Virus record (IMG/VR): IMGVR_UViG_3300042907_001269
Coordinates: 1-64,000 of that record
Origin: a virus
Reading direction: 5' to 3' (one strand)
DNA: 64,000 bases
Positions 16,330 to 24,868 of this stretch are shown one piece after another (the stretch's first letter is position 1; each line of letters starts with the position of its first letter). The position numbers and the translations under genes were made by a program. The notes beneath the pieces were generated by a model, which worked only from the letters and a program-made list of their open reading frames with translations, was not told where the DNA came from and did not search any database.

Positions 16330-17204
16330 ATTGCGCTTTTTTATTTTCTGGACAACCTATTTTTTATGATGAAAATATTAGTTATTTTTCCAATTATCAG
16401 ATAGATGAAAATGATAAGGTTTGCTCTCATCTTTGGTGGGATAAATCTTATCATGAAAAAGTTTATAAGTTATGGTTTACTGATCGGTTTGGTGATGAAA
16501 ATTTAGATAAACAATTTATAGAAAGATATAAGGTAACTGATTGTAGCGTTGAAAAGTATAAAGATTTTGATATTACATTCTTTAAAAAATTTAATTTTGA
16601 TGTTTGGAAGGGTGAAAGTATAGAGCATTATAAAATCATTACTCCAATAGTTTTATATGGTCTTCTAAGTCAAACTTATTCCAACTATCAAGCATTTTTA
16701 CAAACTAAAAAATATAATGATATTGATGTCGTTATTAAATCTAGACCAGATGTTATTTTAACTAAACCAATTAAAGATATATTATCCCAGGTTACTCTAG
16801 AGTCAAATACAATATATTTTCAAAGTTCAATGAATGGTGGTCATTTGTATGCTGGAGAGTTTCCTAATAATCCTTGCGATTGGTTTTTCTTGGGAAAACC
16901 AGAATCTATGGAAAAGTTTTTATCTGGATGGTATGAATTTATTCCAAGTGTTTATGAAAATGGCGTAATTCATGTAAGAGACTATTGTATAGAAGTTTGC
17001 TCTAGGAAAAATTTAAAAATCGGATTGGGTGACTTTGGAGCGATCATATATAAACAAGCAACAGATTGGTATGAGAAATATAAAATTGATTCCAAATTTT
17101 ATATTCATAATTTTGACTACGAATCTTGCAAACCTTTACAAGTTAATATGTGGCCAAATTGGGTTGAGCATGTTAACTTTGAACATTTTAAAAATATGAA
17201 ATAA
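16326..17204 (+). CDS. glycosyltransferase-like protein, SGQP type
   Basis: A 292-residue protein beginning MNCAFLFSGQPIFYDEN, with CSHLWWDKSYHEKVY, DVVIKSRPDVILTKPI and an NGGHLYAGEFPNNPCDWFF segment. The N-terminal SGQP and the central R-x-D-V segment match the gene at 11000. No named family is recognised. A role as a glycosyltransferase is inferred from the cluster. Confidence 0.62.
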   Translation: MNCAFLFSGQPIFYDENISYFSNYQIDENDKVCSHLWWDKSYHEKVYKLWFTDRFGDENLDKQFIERYKVTDCSVEKYKDFDITFFKKFNFDVWKGESIEHYKIITPIVLYGLLSQTYSNYQAFLQTKKYNDIDVVIKSRPDVILTKPIKDILSQVTLESNTIYFQSSMNGGHLYAGEFPNNPCDWFFLGKPESMEKFLSGWYEFIPSVYENGVIHVRDYCIEVCSRKNLKIGLGDFGAIIYKQATDWYEKYKIDSKFYIHNFDYESCKPLQVNMWPNWVEHVNFEHFKNMK

Positions 17205-17205
17205 A

Positions 17206-17778
17206 ATGGCAAAATCATTCAAACAAAAAGCAAAAGAAATCATCCAACATTACAGTTCTACCCCTTGGACTGGTTGTAGTGATAAAGGATCAGATCATTC
17301 TTACGAACTTTTTTATCCGGAAGTATTTGAAAAAGTCAAAGATAATAAAGATCTTTGTATCTTGGAGGTGGGAGTATCTTCTGGATATAGTTTGAGAATG
17401 TGGAGAGACATTTTTTCGGATACAACTAAAATTTATGGATTTGATAAAGAATATTCGAATCTCCAACTTACAGAAGAAGAGAGGGAACGATTTATTTTCT
17501 TACCTGAGGGATCGCAAGATGATCCAAGTTTATTTGAAAACTGTCCACAATTTGATTTAATTATTGATGATGCTTCTCATGATCCAGGTCTTACATTAAA
17601 AACTTGGAACATTCTTAAATCAAAACTTAAGCCAGGTGGTTATTATATTATTGAAGATGTTGATGATAATCCAGGATGGAAAGTCTCTGAATATCTTGAT
17701 ACTTTTGAAATTGTTGATTTGAGGGTAAATAAAAATAAGTATGATGATATCGTCTATCTTTATAAAAATGAAAACTGA
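17206..17778 (+). CDS. class I SAM methyltransferase, 190 aa
   Basis: The product has DLCILEVGVSSGYSLRMW (SAM loop), TKIYGFDKEY (acidic position), FDLIIDDASHDP (the IDDxSH signature of TylF/CmcI-like methyltransferases) and LKPGGYYIIEDVDD. It resembles the C-terminal domain at 12744, so the cluster has at least two related sugar methyltransferases. Confidence 0.82.
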   Translation: MAKSFKQKAKEIIQHYSSTPWTGCSDKGSDHSYELFYPEVFEKVKDNKDLCILEVGVSSGYSLRMWRDIFSDTTKIYGFDKEYSNLQLTEEERERFIFLPEGSQDDPSLFENCPQFDLIIDDASHDPGLTLKTWNILKSKLKPGGYYIIEDVDDNPGWKVSEYLDTFEIVDLRVNKNKYDDIVYLYKNEN

Positions 17779-18574
17779 TTTTGTAATTATTACATCTCTT
17801 TATAATGTTCAAGAACTACAAAGAGATGATAATAGAAGTTGGGAAGATTATCTTGAATGGTTTTCAAAGACACTGCAAATAAAATGTCCTTTTATTATCT
17901 TCACAGAAGAGTCTCTGGTTGAAACGATCAAAGAAGTCAGACAAGATTTGCCAACTGAAATTATTACTGAACCACTAGAACAAATACCATATTTTCATCT
18001 GAAAGATTCAATTCAGGAAGTTATCGATTCTGAATTTTATAAAGAAAATATGGCAGACACAAATAGAGTTGAGTGTAATTATTCAATGTATCCTGTCATT
18101 CAATATTCTAAATTTAAGTGGTTGAAAAAAGCATCTGAGATTAATCCTTTTAACTCTAAATTTTTCTTTTGGTTAGATGCAGGTGCCAGTCGATTTTTAT
18201 ATGATTGTAATCTTGAAAATGATTATCCCAGTGAAGATGCTCTTCAAGCACTGGAACAAATTGACAATACCTTCTTAATCCAGTATAATACTGAATGTTA
18301 TCCTGACCTTGTAAATCCTCAAACATTATCCGAAAGTTATTTTTGGGATAATCGTTCTTTTATCTGTGGAAGTATGTTTGGTGGAAATAAAACTGCCGTT
18401 GAAAATATCGGCAATGAAATTGATAATATTTTGAATTATATGATTGAGAATAAAAATGTAAATAATGAACAAATAGCAATTGGATATCTCTGTAAAATAA
18501 AAGAGAATCTTTTTACTAAGTTTAATAGGGTTAATGGTAAGAATCATCTTTGTTTATTTCAAGAAATGGTATGA
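17768..18574 (+). CDS. HtrL/YibB-like glycosyltransferase
   Basis: A 268-residue protein. I chose the ATG at 17768, which overlaps the previous gene by 11 nt and gives the family-like start DFVIITSLYNV. It continues NRSWEDYLEWFSKTLQIKCPFIIF and has KFFFWLDAGASRF, a DxG-type metal site of HtrL/YibB proteins, followed by FICGSMFGGNKTAV. This family acts in polysaccharide synthesis. It ends in an ATGA overlap with the epimerase gene. Confidence 0.75.
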   Translation: MKTDFVIITSLYNVQELQRDDNRSWEDYLEWFSKTLQIKCPFIIFTEESLVETIKEVRQDLPTEIITEPLEQIPYFHLKDSIQEVIDSEFYKENMADTNRVECNYSMYPVIQYSKFKWLKKASEINPFNSKFFFWLDAGASRFLYDCNLENDYPSEDALQALEQIDNTFLIQYNTECYPDLVNPQTLSESYFWDNRSFICGSMFGGNKTAVENIGNEIDNILNYMIENKNVNNEQIAIGYLCKIKENLFTKFNRVNGKNHLCLFQEMV

Positions 18575-19467
18575 AAAGTTTAGTTACTGGTGGAGCGGGA
18601 TTTATTGGATCAAACCTTGTAGATCGTCTTCTTGAAATGGGGCACGAGGTTGTCGTGATTGATAATGAATACTCGGATGTTCATGAACAATTTTACTGGA
18701 ATGATAAGGCGAAAAATTACAAGTACGATATTCGTGATTATGAAAACACACGTCCTCTCTATGATGGAGTTGACTATGTGTTTCATATTGCTGCAGAAGC
18801 AAGAATTCAACCAGCAATTTTAAATCCAATTGAAGCGGTAAGCATTAACTCTGTTGGAACATGCACAGTCCTTCAGTGCTCAAGAGAGGCAGGTGTGAAG
18901 AGATTAATGTATTCTTCAACCTCTTCTGCATATGGAATGAATCAATCGCCAAATATTGAAACACAACCCGATGACTGTTTAAATCCCTATTCCGTTTCAA
19001 AAGTAAATGGTGAGAAACTGTGTAAAATGTATACCAGTCTTTATGGTCTTCCCACTGTTTGCTTTAGATACTTTAATGTTTATGGTGAGCGTCAACCTTT
19101 ACGTGGACAATATGCTCCGGTGATTGGTATTTTTCTTCGTCAGAAAGCAGCAGGAGAACCCCTGACTATTGTTGGTGATGGTAATCAGCGGAGAGACTTC
19201 ACTCATGTTAGTGATGTTGTGAAGGCAAATGTGATGGCTGCTATTTCTAATCCAGATTCAGAAGCATTTGGGCAAGTATATAATGTCGGCACAGGAACAA
19301 ATCATTCTATTAATCAAATTGCAAGAATGATTTCAAATAATGTCATTAATCTACCATCTAGACCAGGAGAGTCAAGAATTACTCTTGCAAATAATAAAAA
19401 AATTAATAAAATTTTTGGTTGGAATCCAGAAGTTAAATTAGAAAATTGGATTCAATCACAACTTTAA
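18571..19467 (+). CDS. UDP-sugar 4-epimerase-like NAD-dependent epimerase
   Basis: A 298-residue protein. VTGGAGFIGSNLVDRLLE is the classic NAD motif, MYSSTSSAYG carries the catalytic Ser/Thr, and LNPYSVSKVNGEK the Tyr-x3-Lys pair. CFRYFNVYGERQP and VGDGNQRRDFTHVSDVV are typical of UDP-glucose/UDP-GlcNAc 4-epimerases. It would supply a galacto-type sugar nucleotide, which fits the GT6-like gene nearby. The ATG at 18571 overlaps the previous stop. Confidence 0.92.
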   Translation: MKSLVTGGAGFIGSNLVDRLLEMGHEVVVIDNEYSDVHEQFYWNDKAKNYKYDIRDYENTRPLYDGVDYVFHIAAEARIQPAILNPIEAVSINSVGTCTVLQCSREAGVKRLMYSSTSSAYGMNQSPNIETQPDDCLNPYSVSKVNGEKLCKMYTSLYGLPTVCFRYFNVYGERQPLRGQYAPVIGIFLRQKAAGEPLTIVGDGNQRRDFTHVSDVVKANVMAAISNPDSEAFGQVYNVGTGTNHSINQIARMISNNVINLPSRPGESRITLANNKKINKIFGWNPEVKLENWIQSQL

Positions 19468-19482
19468 TTGCATATACTACAA

Positions 19483-20091
19483 ATGACTATTTTTATTGAT
19501 TGTGGCACAAATTTAAAACAAGGACTAATTGAAATTCTTGGTTTTCATTCTGATATTGAAGAAGTTTATTCTTTTGAAGCAAATACTGCTGTCTATGATT
19601 TTATAGATAAAACAGACGGAATTCATTATTTTAATGTTGCAGTTTCTGATGAAACTGGATTTACTGAATTTCATATAGAGAAAGATCCCAATACCTTAAA
19701 TAAAGATTATTTTGGATTAAGTTCTAGAATTCAATCTCCAGAAATAAAGGACGGTGCCTTTAATTTTCCATTTGATGTAGATGGAGTTACATATACAAAT
19801 GTAGAAGATTACGTGCGGGATTATTATAAAAAAATTATTGTACCAAAGGTTAGATTAGTAAATTTCATTGACTATCTAAATGTTGATGGATGTGATATAA
19901 TATTAAAATTGGATGTTGAGGGTGAGGAATATACCATCCTTGAAGATATGAAAAAGAGTGGATCCTTTAAAAAAATTAAAAAACTTTACGTTGAGTTTCA
20001 TGAGTACAGTCGTTCATCTCAGTATGATACTGCAGAAACTTGGATTCAATATTTCAAAGAAATTGGTTTAGATTTTACTCATTGGAAATAA
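19483..20091 (+). CDS. FkbM-type methyltransferase
   Basis: A 202-residue protein. TIFIDCGTNLKQGLIE is the FkbM start, VYSFEANTAVYDFI the second strand, FNVAVSDETGFTEFHI the third, and DIILKLDVEGEEYTILED the highly characteristic FkbM motif (KLDVEG). FkbM enzymes methylate sugar hydroxyls. An in-frame TTG at 19468 lies directly after the previous stop; the ATG was preferred. Confidence 0.88.
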   Translation: MTIFIDCGTNLKQGLIEILGFHSDIEEVYSFEANTAVYDFIDKTDGIHYFNVAVSDETGFTEFHIEKDPNTLNKDYFGLSSRIQSPEIKDGAFNFPFDVDGVTYTNVEDYVRDYYKKIIVPKVRLVNFIDYLNVDGCDIILKLDVEGEEYTILEDMKKSGSFKKIKKLYVEFHEYSRSSQYDTAETWIQYFKEIGLDFTHWK

Positions 20092-20094
20092 TTT

Positions 20095-21051
20095 ATGAAA
20101 ATATCTTTAATTGGTCCTGGAATTATGCCTATTCCACCTCTTGCTTGGGGTGCGGTAGAAATTCTTATATGGGACACTAAAATTGCTTTGGAATCTCTGG
20201 GGCACCAAGTTCAAATTGTGAATACTAAAGATTATAATCAGATTCTAAAGGATATTGATTCTTTTGGATCTGATTTTGTTCACATTCATTACGATGAATT
20301 TATTACTTTATATCCCCATATCAAACAACCAAAGGCAATTACAAGCCATTATGGTTACTTAGAAAGACCCGAACTCTTTGGTGGATATGTAAATATTGCT
20401 AATGAGTTTGCTCGTCTTAGACCGAATACTTTTTGTTTATCTGATGGAATTCGGAATATGTATAAAGTATTGTTGAATATCCCCGAAGATAAGTTATTTC
20501 TGGCACCAAATGGAGTTAATAGATCTAAATTTGATTATGTAGATAATCCGGAATATCCGGATCGTTCCATTTATCTTGCAAAGATAGATTATAGAAAACG
20601 TCAGTTTATGTTCCAGTCTATTTCTAGTCTTTGGTATGCGGGAAATATTGCCGATGGTAGATTTGATACTTCTAAAAATTATCTAGGTGAATGGGATAAA
20701 GATACACTATATAAGGACTTAACTCAATATGGAAATCTTGTTTTACTTTCTGATGGTGAAGCACATCCACTCGTTTGTATGGAAGCACTCTCTGCTGGAC
20801 TTGGAGTTGTTGTTTGCGAATGGGGAAGAGCAAATTTAGATATTAGTAAAGAATTTATTACAGTCATTCCTGAAAATAAAATCTCTGATTTGGAGTATGT
20901 TGAGAGTAAAATTATTGAGAATAGAGAATATTCTGTAAATAATAGAAAAGAAATTGTAGAATATTCAAAGAAGTTTGATTGGAAAGAGATTCTTCAAAAA
21001 CATTATATTCCTTCAATTCAAAAAATCATTGCCGATAGTCAACATGAATAA
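20095..21051 (+). CDS. GT4-like (GT-B fold) glycosyltransferase
   Basis: A 318-residue protein. MKISLIGPGIMPIPPLAWGA with ALESLGHQVQIVNT is the GT-B N-terminal domain; FVHIHYDEF and ITSHYGYLERPE follow. LFLAPNGVNRSKF is the hinge region, and LLSDGEAHPLVCMEALSAG is the conserved E-x7-E-like donor motif of GT4. It probably transfers a sugar from an NDP donor onto the growing glycan. Confidence 0.85.
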   Translation: MKISLIGPGIMPIPPLAWGAVEILIWDTKIALESLGHQVQIVNTKDYNQILKDIDSFGSDFVHIHYDEFITLYPHIKQPKAITSHYGYLERPELFGGYVNIANEFARLRPNTFCLSDGIRNMYKVLLNIPEDKLFLAPNGVNRSKFDYVDNPEYPDRSIYLAKIDYRKRQFMFQSISSLWYAGNIADGRFDTSKNYLGEWDKDTLYKDLTQYGNLVLLSDGEAHPLVCMEALSAGLGVVVCEWGRANLDISKEFITVIPENKISDLEYVESKIIENREYSVNNRKEIVEYSKKFDWKEILQKHYIPSIQKIIADSQHE

Positions 21052-21832
21052 AAAAATTGCTATTAATTTTATAGGTACTGGAAATTATCTCAAGTTCTTT
21101 CCAAAATATTATGAAACACTTATGGAATATTTTGTTCCAGAATGTCAGAAAGATTTTTTTGTTTTTACAGATGGAGATCTTGGAGATGACATTCCAGACA
21201 ATATTAAAATTATACCATCATCTGAAAATATTGAAATTACCACATCAGATTATTCTTCAGATAATTGGTATAATTTGATGTATAATAGTATTGGTGGATT
21301 GAGAAGATTTGGAGAAATCAAAAAAATTGAAAGCCAATTAAAGGATTATGATTGGTATGTATACTTTGATGCTGATATGTATTGTTGCGATCAGTTAATT
21401 ACATATCAAGATTTTTTCAACGATGAAAAACCATTTTTCGGAGTGCAACATCCGACTTTTAGTGCCAACTGGAGTAAATTTCTTCAATATTTGCCTTTTG
21501 AAAGAAATAAAAGATCCTTATCATGTGTAACTGAAGAAGAGGAAAAGGACGATGTATATCTTCAGGGATGTATTTGGGGTGGTAAAATTCCAGAAATTTT
21601 TAAATTAATTGATGAACTTGATGAAAGAATTAAAAAAGATTTGGAAAATAATGTAATGGCAGCGGCTCATGATGAAAGTCATTTAAATAGATATAGGATT
21701 GAAAACTATGATGATTTTCATATTTTACACCCATCATTTGCAAAACCAGGAAATTATCCCGATAATGAGTTTGATTTTTCCGCAAGGATGATTCACTCTC
21801 CTGCCGATAAAAAAACTGTTCTTTATTCCTAA
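21044..21832 (+). CDS. GT6-like glycosyltransferase (ABO/alpha-galactosyl type)
   Basis: A 262-residue protein starting at the ATG 8 nt inside the previous gene. It reads NFIGTGNYLKFFPKYYETL, with KDFFVFTDG and YDWYVYFDADMYC (D109-x-D111 metal site), then HPTF and a late GCIWGGKIPE. This succession matches GT6 enzymes, which include the blood-group A/B and alpha-1,3-galactosyl transferases. Many GT6 members act on fucosylated acceptors, and a GT11-like fucosyltransferase gene follows directly. Confidence 0.75.
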   Translation: MNKKIAINFIGTGNYLKFFPKYYETLMEYFVPECQKDFFVFTDGDLGDDIPDNIKIIPSSENIEITTSDYSSDNWYNLMYNSIGGLRRFGEIKKIESQLKDYDWYVYFDADMYCCDQLITYQDFFNDEKPFFGVQHPTFSANWSKFLQYLPFERNKRSLSCVTEEEEKDDVYLQGCIWGGKIPEIFKLIDELDERIKKDLENNVMAAAHDESHLNRYRIENYDDFHILHPSFAKPGNYPDNEFDFSARMIHSPADKKTVLYS

Positions 21833-21836
21833 TAAA

Positions 21837-22619
21837 ATGATTGGATTTAATTATCTCGGACAAAATGGACGTTTAGCAAATCAGATGTTTCAATATGCTT
21901 CGTTAAGAGGTATTGCTGCAACAAAAGGATATGATTTCTGTATTCCTAAAACAGACTATGGCGATAAATGGAAAGATAATAAATTATTTGATGTATTTGA
22001 ACTTAATAATTTAAAAAATGTGGGTTTTTTTCCTGCAGATTTTTATACAGAAAAGCAGTTCCATTATGATTCTGAGTATGTTGGAAATTGTCCAGATAAT
22101 GTAAATTTGCATGGATACTTTCAGAGTGAAAAATACTTTAAGCATATTGAAGATAGTATCAGAGAAGACTTTAAGTTTAAAGAATATATTTTAGAACCTT
22201 GCACATCTAATTTTCATTTTGATGAGATTATTGCTCTACATGTAAGAAGAACAGATTATGTTTCTAATTCTATAAATCATCCGCCATGTGATCTTTCATA
22301 TTATGAAAAGGCACTAGAGCAATTTAATACTAATATTCCGGTAATGATTTTTTCCGATGATGTTGGGTGGTGTCAGTCTCAGACTTTATTTGAATCAGAT
22401 AGATTTATGATTTCCGAATCTCATAATGGATTTGTTGATTTATGTCTAATGAGCATGTGCCATTATCATATTATTGCCAATTCTTCTTTCTCTTGGTGGG
22501 GGGCATGGTTGGCAAAATCTAAAAAAGTAGTTGCCCCTTTACACTGGTTTGGTACAAGTGGAAATACTGCTAAAAATCAAACACAGGATTTATATTTGGA
22601 TGGATGGATTAAAATATGA
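21837..22619 (+). CDS. GT11-like alpha-1,2-fucosyltransferase
   Basis: A 260-residue protein. GQNGRLANQMFQYASLRG is the donor-binding start of GT11. HVRRTDYV (135-142) is the GDP-fucose-binding motif, and MSMCHYHIIANSSFSWWGAWL the third conserved block. The donor would be GDP-L-fucose from gmd/fcl at the start of this cluster. It follows the GT6-like gene after 4 nt and overlaps the next gene by 4 nt. Confidence 0.93.
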   Translation: MIGFNYLGQNGRLANQMFQYASLRGIAATKGYDFCIPKTDYGDKWKDNKLFDVFELNNLKNVGFFPADFYTEKQFHYDSEYVGNCPDNVNLHGYFQSEKYFKHIEDSIREDFKFKEYILEPCTSNFHFDEIIALHVRRTDYVSNSINHPPCDLSYYEKALEQFNTNIPVMIFSDDVGWCQSQTLFESDRFMISESHNGFVDLCLMSMCHYHIIANSSFSWWGAWLAKSKKVVAPLHWFGTSGNTAKNQTQDLYLDGWIKI

Positions 22620-23452
22620 AAAAAATAGATTTATCTGATTGTACTTTTATGATTCCTATCAGAATTGACTCTGATGATAGGGTTAGAAACATAATTACGG
22701 TTCTTTGCTTTCTTATTAAGACCTTTAAAACTAATATTATTGTCAAAGAAGTAGATTCAAATCAATTTTTTAAAGATTATGCTCTCCCTCAAATTGAAGA
22801 ATTTGTTGGTGATGATATTAAACAATTAATTTATCTTTTTGAACAATCGGAAGATCCTGTTTTTCATAGGATGAAGATCATCAATGAAATGATTTCTATT
22901 TCTAATACTAAAGTTATTGTAAATTATGATTGTGATGTATTATTAAGACCAGAAACATATCAAAAGTCTTGTGAAATGATTCTAAATCAGTCTTATGATG
23001 TAGTTTATCCCTATGGGTTTGGTATGTTTCAAAAACAAATATTTGCGGATGATGAAATAGTTACTAAATTTATAAATCAAGAATTTGATTTTAGTATTTT
23101 AGAACAAAAGTTCAAACCATATCAAGCAGAATATGGGCATGTGCAATTTTTTAACAAAGATTCCTACATTGATGCTGGTATGGAAAATGAAAACTTTGTG
23201 TCTTGGTCACCGGAAGACAAAGAAAGATACTTTAGATTTGATAAGATGGGGTATAATGTAGGAAGAATAGACGACTATGTTTACCATCTAGAACATTCCC
23301 GAGGTCAAAATTCCAATCATAATAATCCATATTTGCAAAAAAACATGGAACTTTGGAATTATCTAGAAAAATTAAATAAATCTCAACTTGTAAATTATTA
23401 TCAAAGTCAAAAGTATCTTCGTAAGTATTCTTGTTATAATAATAAAATTTAA
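22616..23452 (+). CDS. GT2/galactosyltransferase-like glycosyltransferase
   Basis: A 278-residue protein. CTFMIPIRIDSDDRVRNI is the GT-A start, KVIVNYDCDVLLRPETY carries the DxD metal site (DCD), and MENENFVSWSPEDKERYFRF resembles the C-terminal galactosyltransferase motif with W-x-x-ED. HHL-type segment YVYHLEHSRGQNS is the usual end of this subgroup. Substrate unknown. Confidence 0.85.
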   Translation: MKKIDLSDCTFMIPIRIDSDDRVRNIITVLCFLIKTFKTNIIVKEVDSNQFFKDYALPQIEEFVGDDIKQLIYLFEQSEDPVFHRMKIINEMISISNTKVIVNYDCDVLLRPETYQKSCEMILNQSYDVVYPYGFGMFQKQIFADDEIVTKFINQEFDFSILEQKFKPYQAEYGHVQFFNKDSYIDAGMENENFVSWSPEDKERYFRFDKMGYNVGRIDDYVYHLEHSRGQNSNHNNPYLQKNMELWNYLEKLNKSQLVNYYQSQKYLRKYSCYNNKI

Positions 23453-23455
23453 AAA

Positions 23456-24247
23456 ATGGATAAAAATAAATCAGCATATAAACTCAAAAATATGAGTCCA
23501 ATATATTATCTAAATCTTGATGGGCAACCAGAAAGAAAGGAATATATGGAGGAGCAATTTAAGTATTGGGATATTGAAAACTATACTCGCATTTCTGCCT
23601 ATGATGGGAGAGAAGATGATTTGAGTGATATTATTAAGGGTCGTTATCCCGATAATATGACTTCGGGAGAAATTGGATGTACTACTTCCCACCTTAAAGC
23701 ACTTAAGCATTGGGTGGAAACTTCCGATAGTCCTTATGCGGTTATTATGGAAGACGATGTGGATTTGCAACTTGCAAGGTGTTGGGATTTTACTTGGAAT
23801 GATTTTATTTCCAAGGTTCCTTATGATTATGATGTAATTCAACTTGCCATTATTTGTACAGGAGATTTACATGTTAAACTTCATAAAAGATTTGTAAATG
23901 ATTTTTCAACTGCCGCATATATAATCACTCGTCATCATGCAGAAAAAATTCTTAAGCATCATGTTCGTGATGATAAGTACAAGTTAGATAATGGAGTAAA
24001 GCCAAGAGCAGTTGCCGATGACTTAATTTATAATTCCGGAAACACTTTTTCAATTCCTTTATTCCTTTATAAGATTGCTCTAGGTTCTTCTATTCATCCA
24101 GAGCATATTGATGTCTTTCATCGCCAGAGTCATGATGGACTTCTTAATTTCTGGGAGAATCAAGGACCTGATTTAAAGATTGATGATTTAATGAACTATG
24201 ATCCTTATTTGGGCAGAATTACTAATCCTTCTCAACCTCAAAGTTAA
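23456..24247 (+). CDS. GT25-like LPS glycosyltransferase
   Basis: A 263-residue protein. PIYYLNLDGQPERKEYMEEQF is followed by RISAYDGRE, MTSGEIGCTTSHLKALKHW and VIMEDDVDL, the ordered motifs of the GT25 family (LgtB/WaaB-like). It also has TAAYIITRHHAEKIL. GT25 enzymes add galactose or glucose to LPS; the same fold includes the collagen galactosyltransferases of animals. Last gene of the cluster. An in-frame ATG at 23492 is an alternative start. Confidence 0.88.
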   Translation: MDKNKSAYKLKNMSPIYYLNLDGQPERKEYMEEQFKYWDIENYTRISAYDGREDDLSDIIKGRYPDNMTSGEIGCTTSHLKALKHWVETSDSPYAVIMEDDVDLQLARCWDFTWNDFISKVPYDYDVIQLAIICTGDLHVKLHKRFVNDFSTAAYIITRHHAEKILKHHVRDDKYKLDNGVKPRAVADDLIYNSGNTFSIPLFLYKIALGSSIHPEHIDVFHRQSHDGLLNFWENQGPDLKIDDLMNYDPYLGRITNPSQPQS

Positions 24248-24267
24248 AGTTTTCTGACCTAGGGTGC

Positions 24268-24296
24268 TTGACAAGACCTCTTTCCTCATATATAAT
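24268..24296 (+). promoter_or_regulatory. sigma70-type promoter of the hli genes
   Basis: TTGACA (24268-24273) and TATAAT (24291-24296) are perfect matches with 17-nt spacing, 26 nt before the hli ATG. Confidence 0.9.
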
Positions 24297-24322
24297 ATGT
24301 TACAGTTCTTAATAAAACTACA

Positions 24323-24532
24323 ATGACCGTTACGACTAATGAATTTGGGCAACAGAATATGTTTGCCAAAGAACCCGAAATGTATGTGTCTCAGTCCGAC
24401 GCAGAGCGTTATGCACTTGAGACTCACGCAGAAAGGGCAGAGCGACTGAATGGACGCACTGCGATGCTGGGCTTCGTTGCAGCACTTATTTCTTATGCAC
24501 TCACAGGGCACCTCTTCTTTGGTGTAATCTGA
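24323..24532 (+). CDS. hli: high-light-inducible protein (Hlip)
   Basis: A 69-residue protein with the Hlip core AERLNGRTAMLGFVAALISY in its single membrane helix, including the chlorophyll-binding Glu, Asn/Arg and the ALTGH end. Hlips protect photosystem assembly and dissipate excess excitation in thylakoids. Its own strong early-type promoter and position before psbA match other marine cyanophages. The stop overlaps the next ATG by one base. Confidence 0.96.
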   Translation: MTVTTNEFGQQNMFAKEPEMYVSQSDAERYALETHAERAERLNGRTAMLGFVAALISYALTGHLFFGVI

Positions 24533-24618
24533 TGGGCGAACTCATTTTTACTGTAACAAGTATTTCTTTCTTTGTGCTTCTGGCGCATTCTATCAATCAA
24601 CTTTCTGAAACTTATTAA
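24532..24618 (+). CDS. tiny membrane peptide between hli genes, 28 aa
   Basis: The ATG overlaps the hli stop by one base. The product MGELIFTVTSISFFVLLAHS... is one hydrophobic helix. It ends 11 nt before the second hli gene, whose SD follows directly. Unknown function; size makes the call moderate. Confidence 0.5.
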   Translation: MGELIFTVTSISFFVLLAHSINQLSETY

Positions 24619-24629
24619 GGAGAAAAAAA

Positions 24630-24740
24630 ATGTTTAACGAAAAGGTTGAGCGTATTAATGGTTGGTTTGCGATGATCGGTATCGTCGCTGCCTTTGGTGC
24701 CTATGCACTGACTGGACAAATTATCCCCGGAGTATGGTGA
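24630..24740 (+). CDS. hli: short high-light-inducible protein, 36 aa
   Basis: A second Hlip reduced to the functional helix: KVERINGWFAMIGIVAAFGA, then YALTGQIIPGVW. E-R-I-N-G is the pigment-binding motif. A strong SD (AAGGAGA) precedes the ATG. It overlaps the next tiny frame by 7 nt. Confidence 0.9.
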   Translation: MFNEKVERINGWFAMIGIVAAFGAYALTGQIIPGVW

Positions 24741-24823
24741 GTTCTGATATTGTCGCAATATTTTGTGGATTTTTTATATCCACAATCGCACTTAATATAT
24801 TGAAACTCACATTAAAAAAATAA
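24734..24823 (+). CDS. tiny membrane peptide, 29 aa
   Basis: The ATG lies inside the end of the short hli gene. The product is a single hydrophobic span (IVAIFCGFFISTIALNIL) with a Lys-rich end. No family is recognised. It ends just before the hairpin at 24834. Confidence 0.4.
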   Translation: MVSSDIVAIFCGFFISTIALNILKLTLKK

Positions 24824-24833
24824 TTATATCAAT

Positions 24834-24868
24834 CCTTCTCTCTAAATACGGAGAGAAGGATTTTTTTT
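24834..24868 (+). terminator. terminator hairpin with a late-promoter box in its loop
   Basis: CCTTCTCTC (24834-24842) pairs perfectly with GAGAGAAGG (24851-24859), followed by A and eight T. The loop region contains TCTAAATA (24841-24848), a late-promoter-like box. The right arm also holds AAGGA, the only SD for the ATG that follows directly at 24869. Confidence 0.85.
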
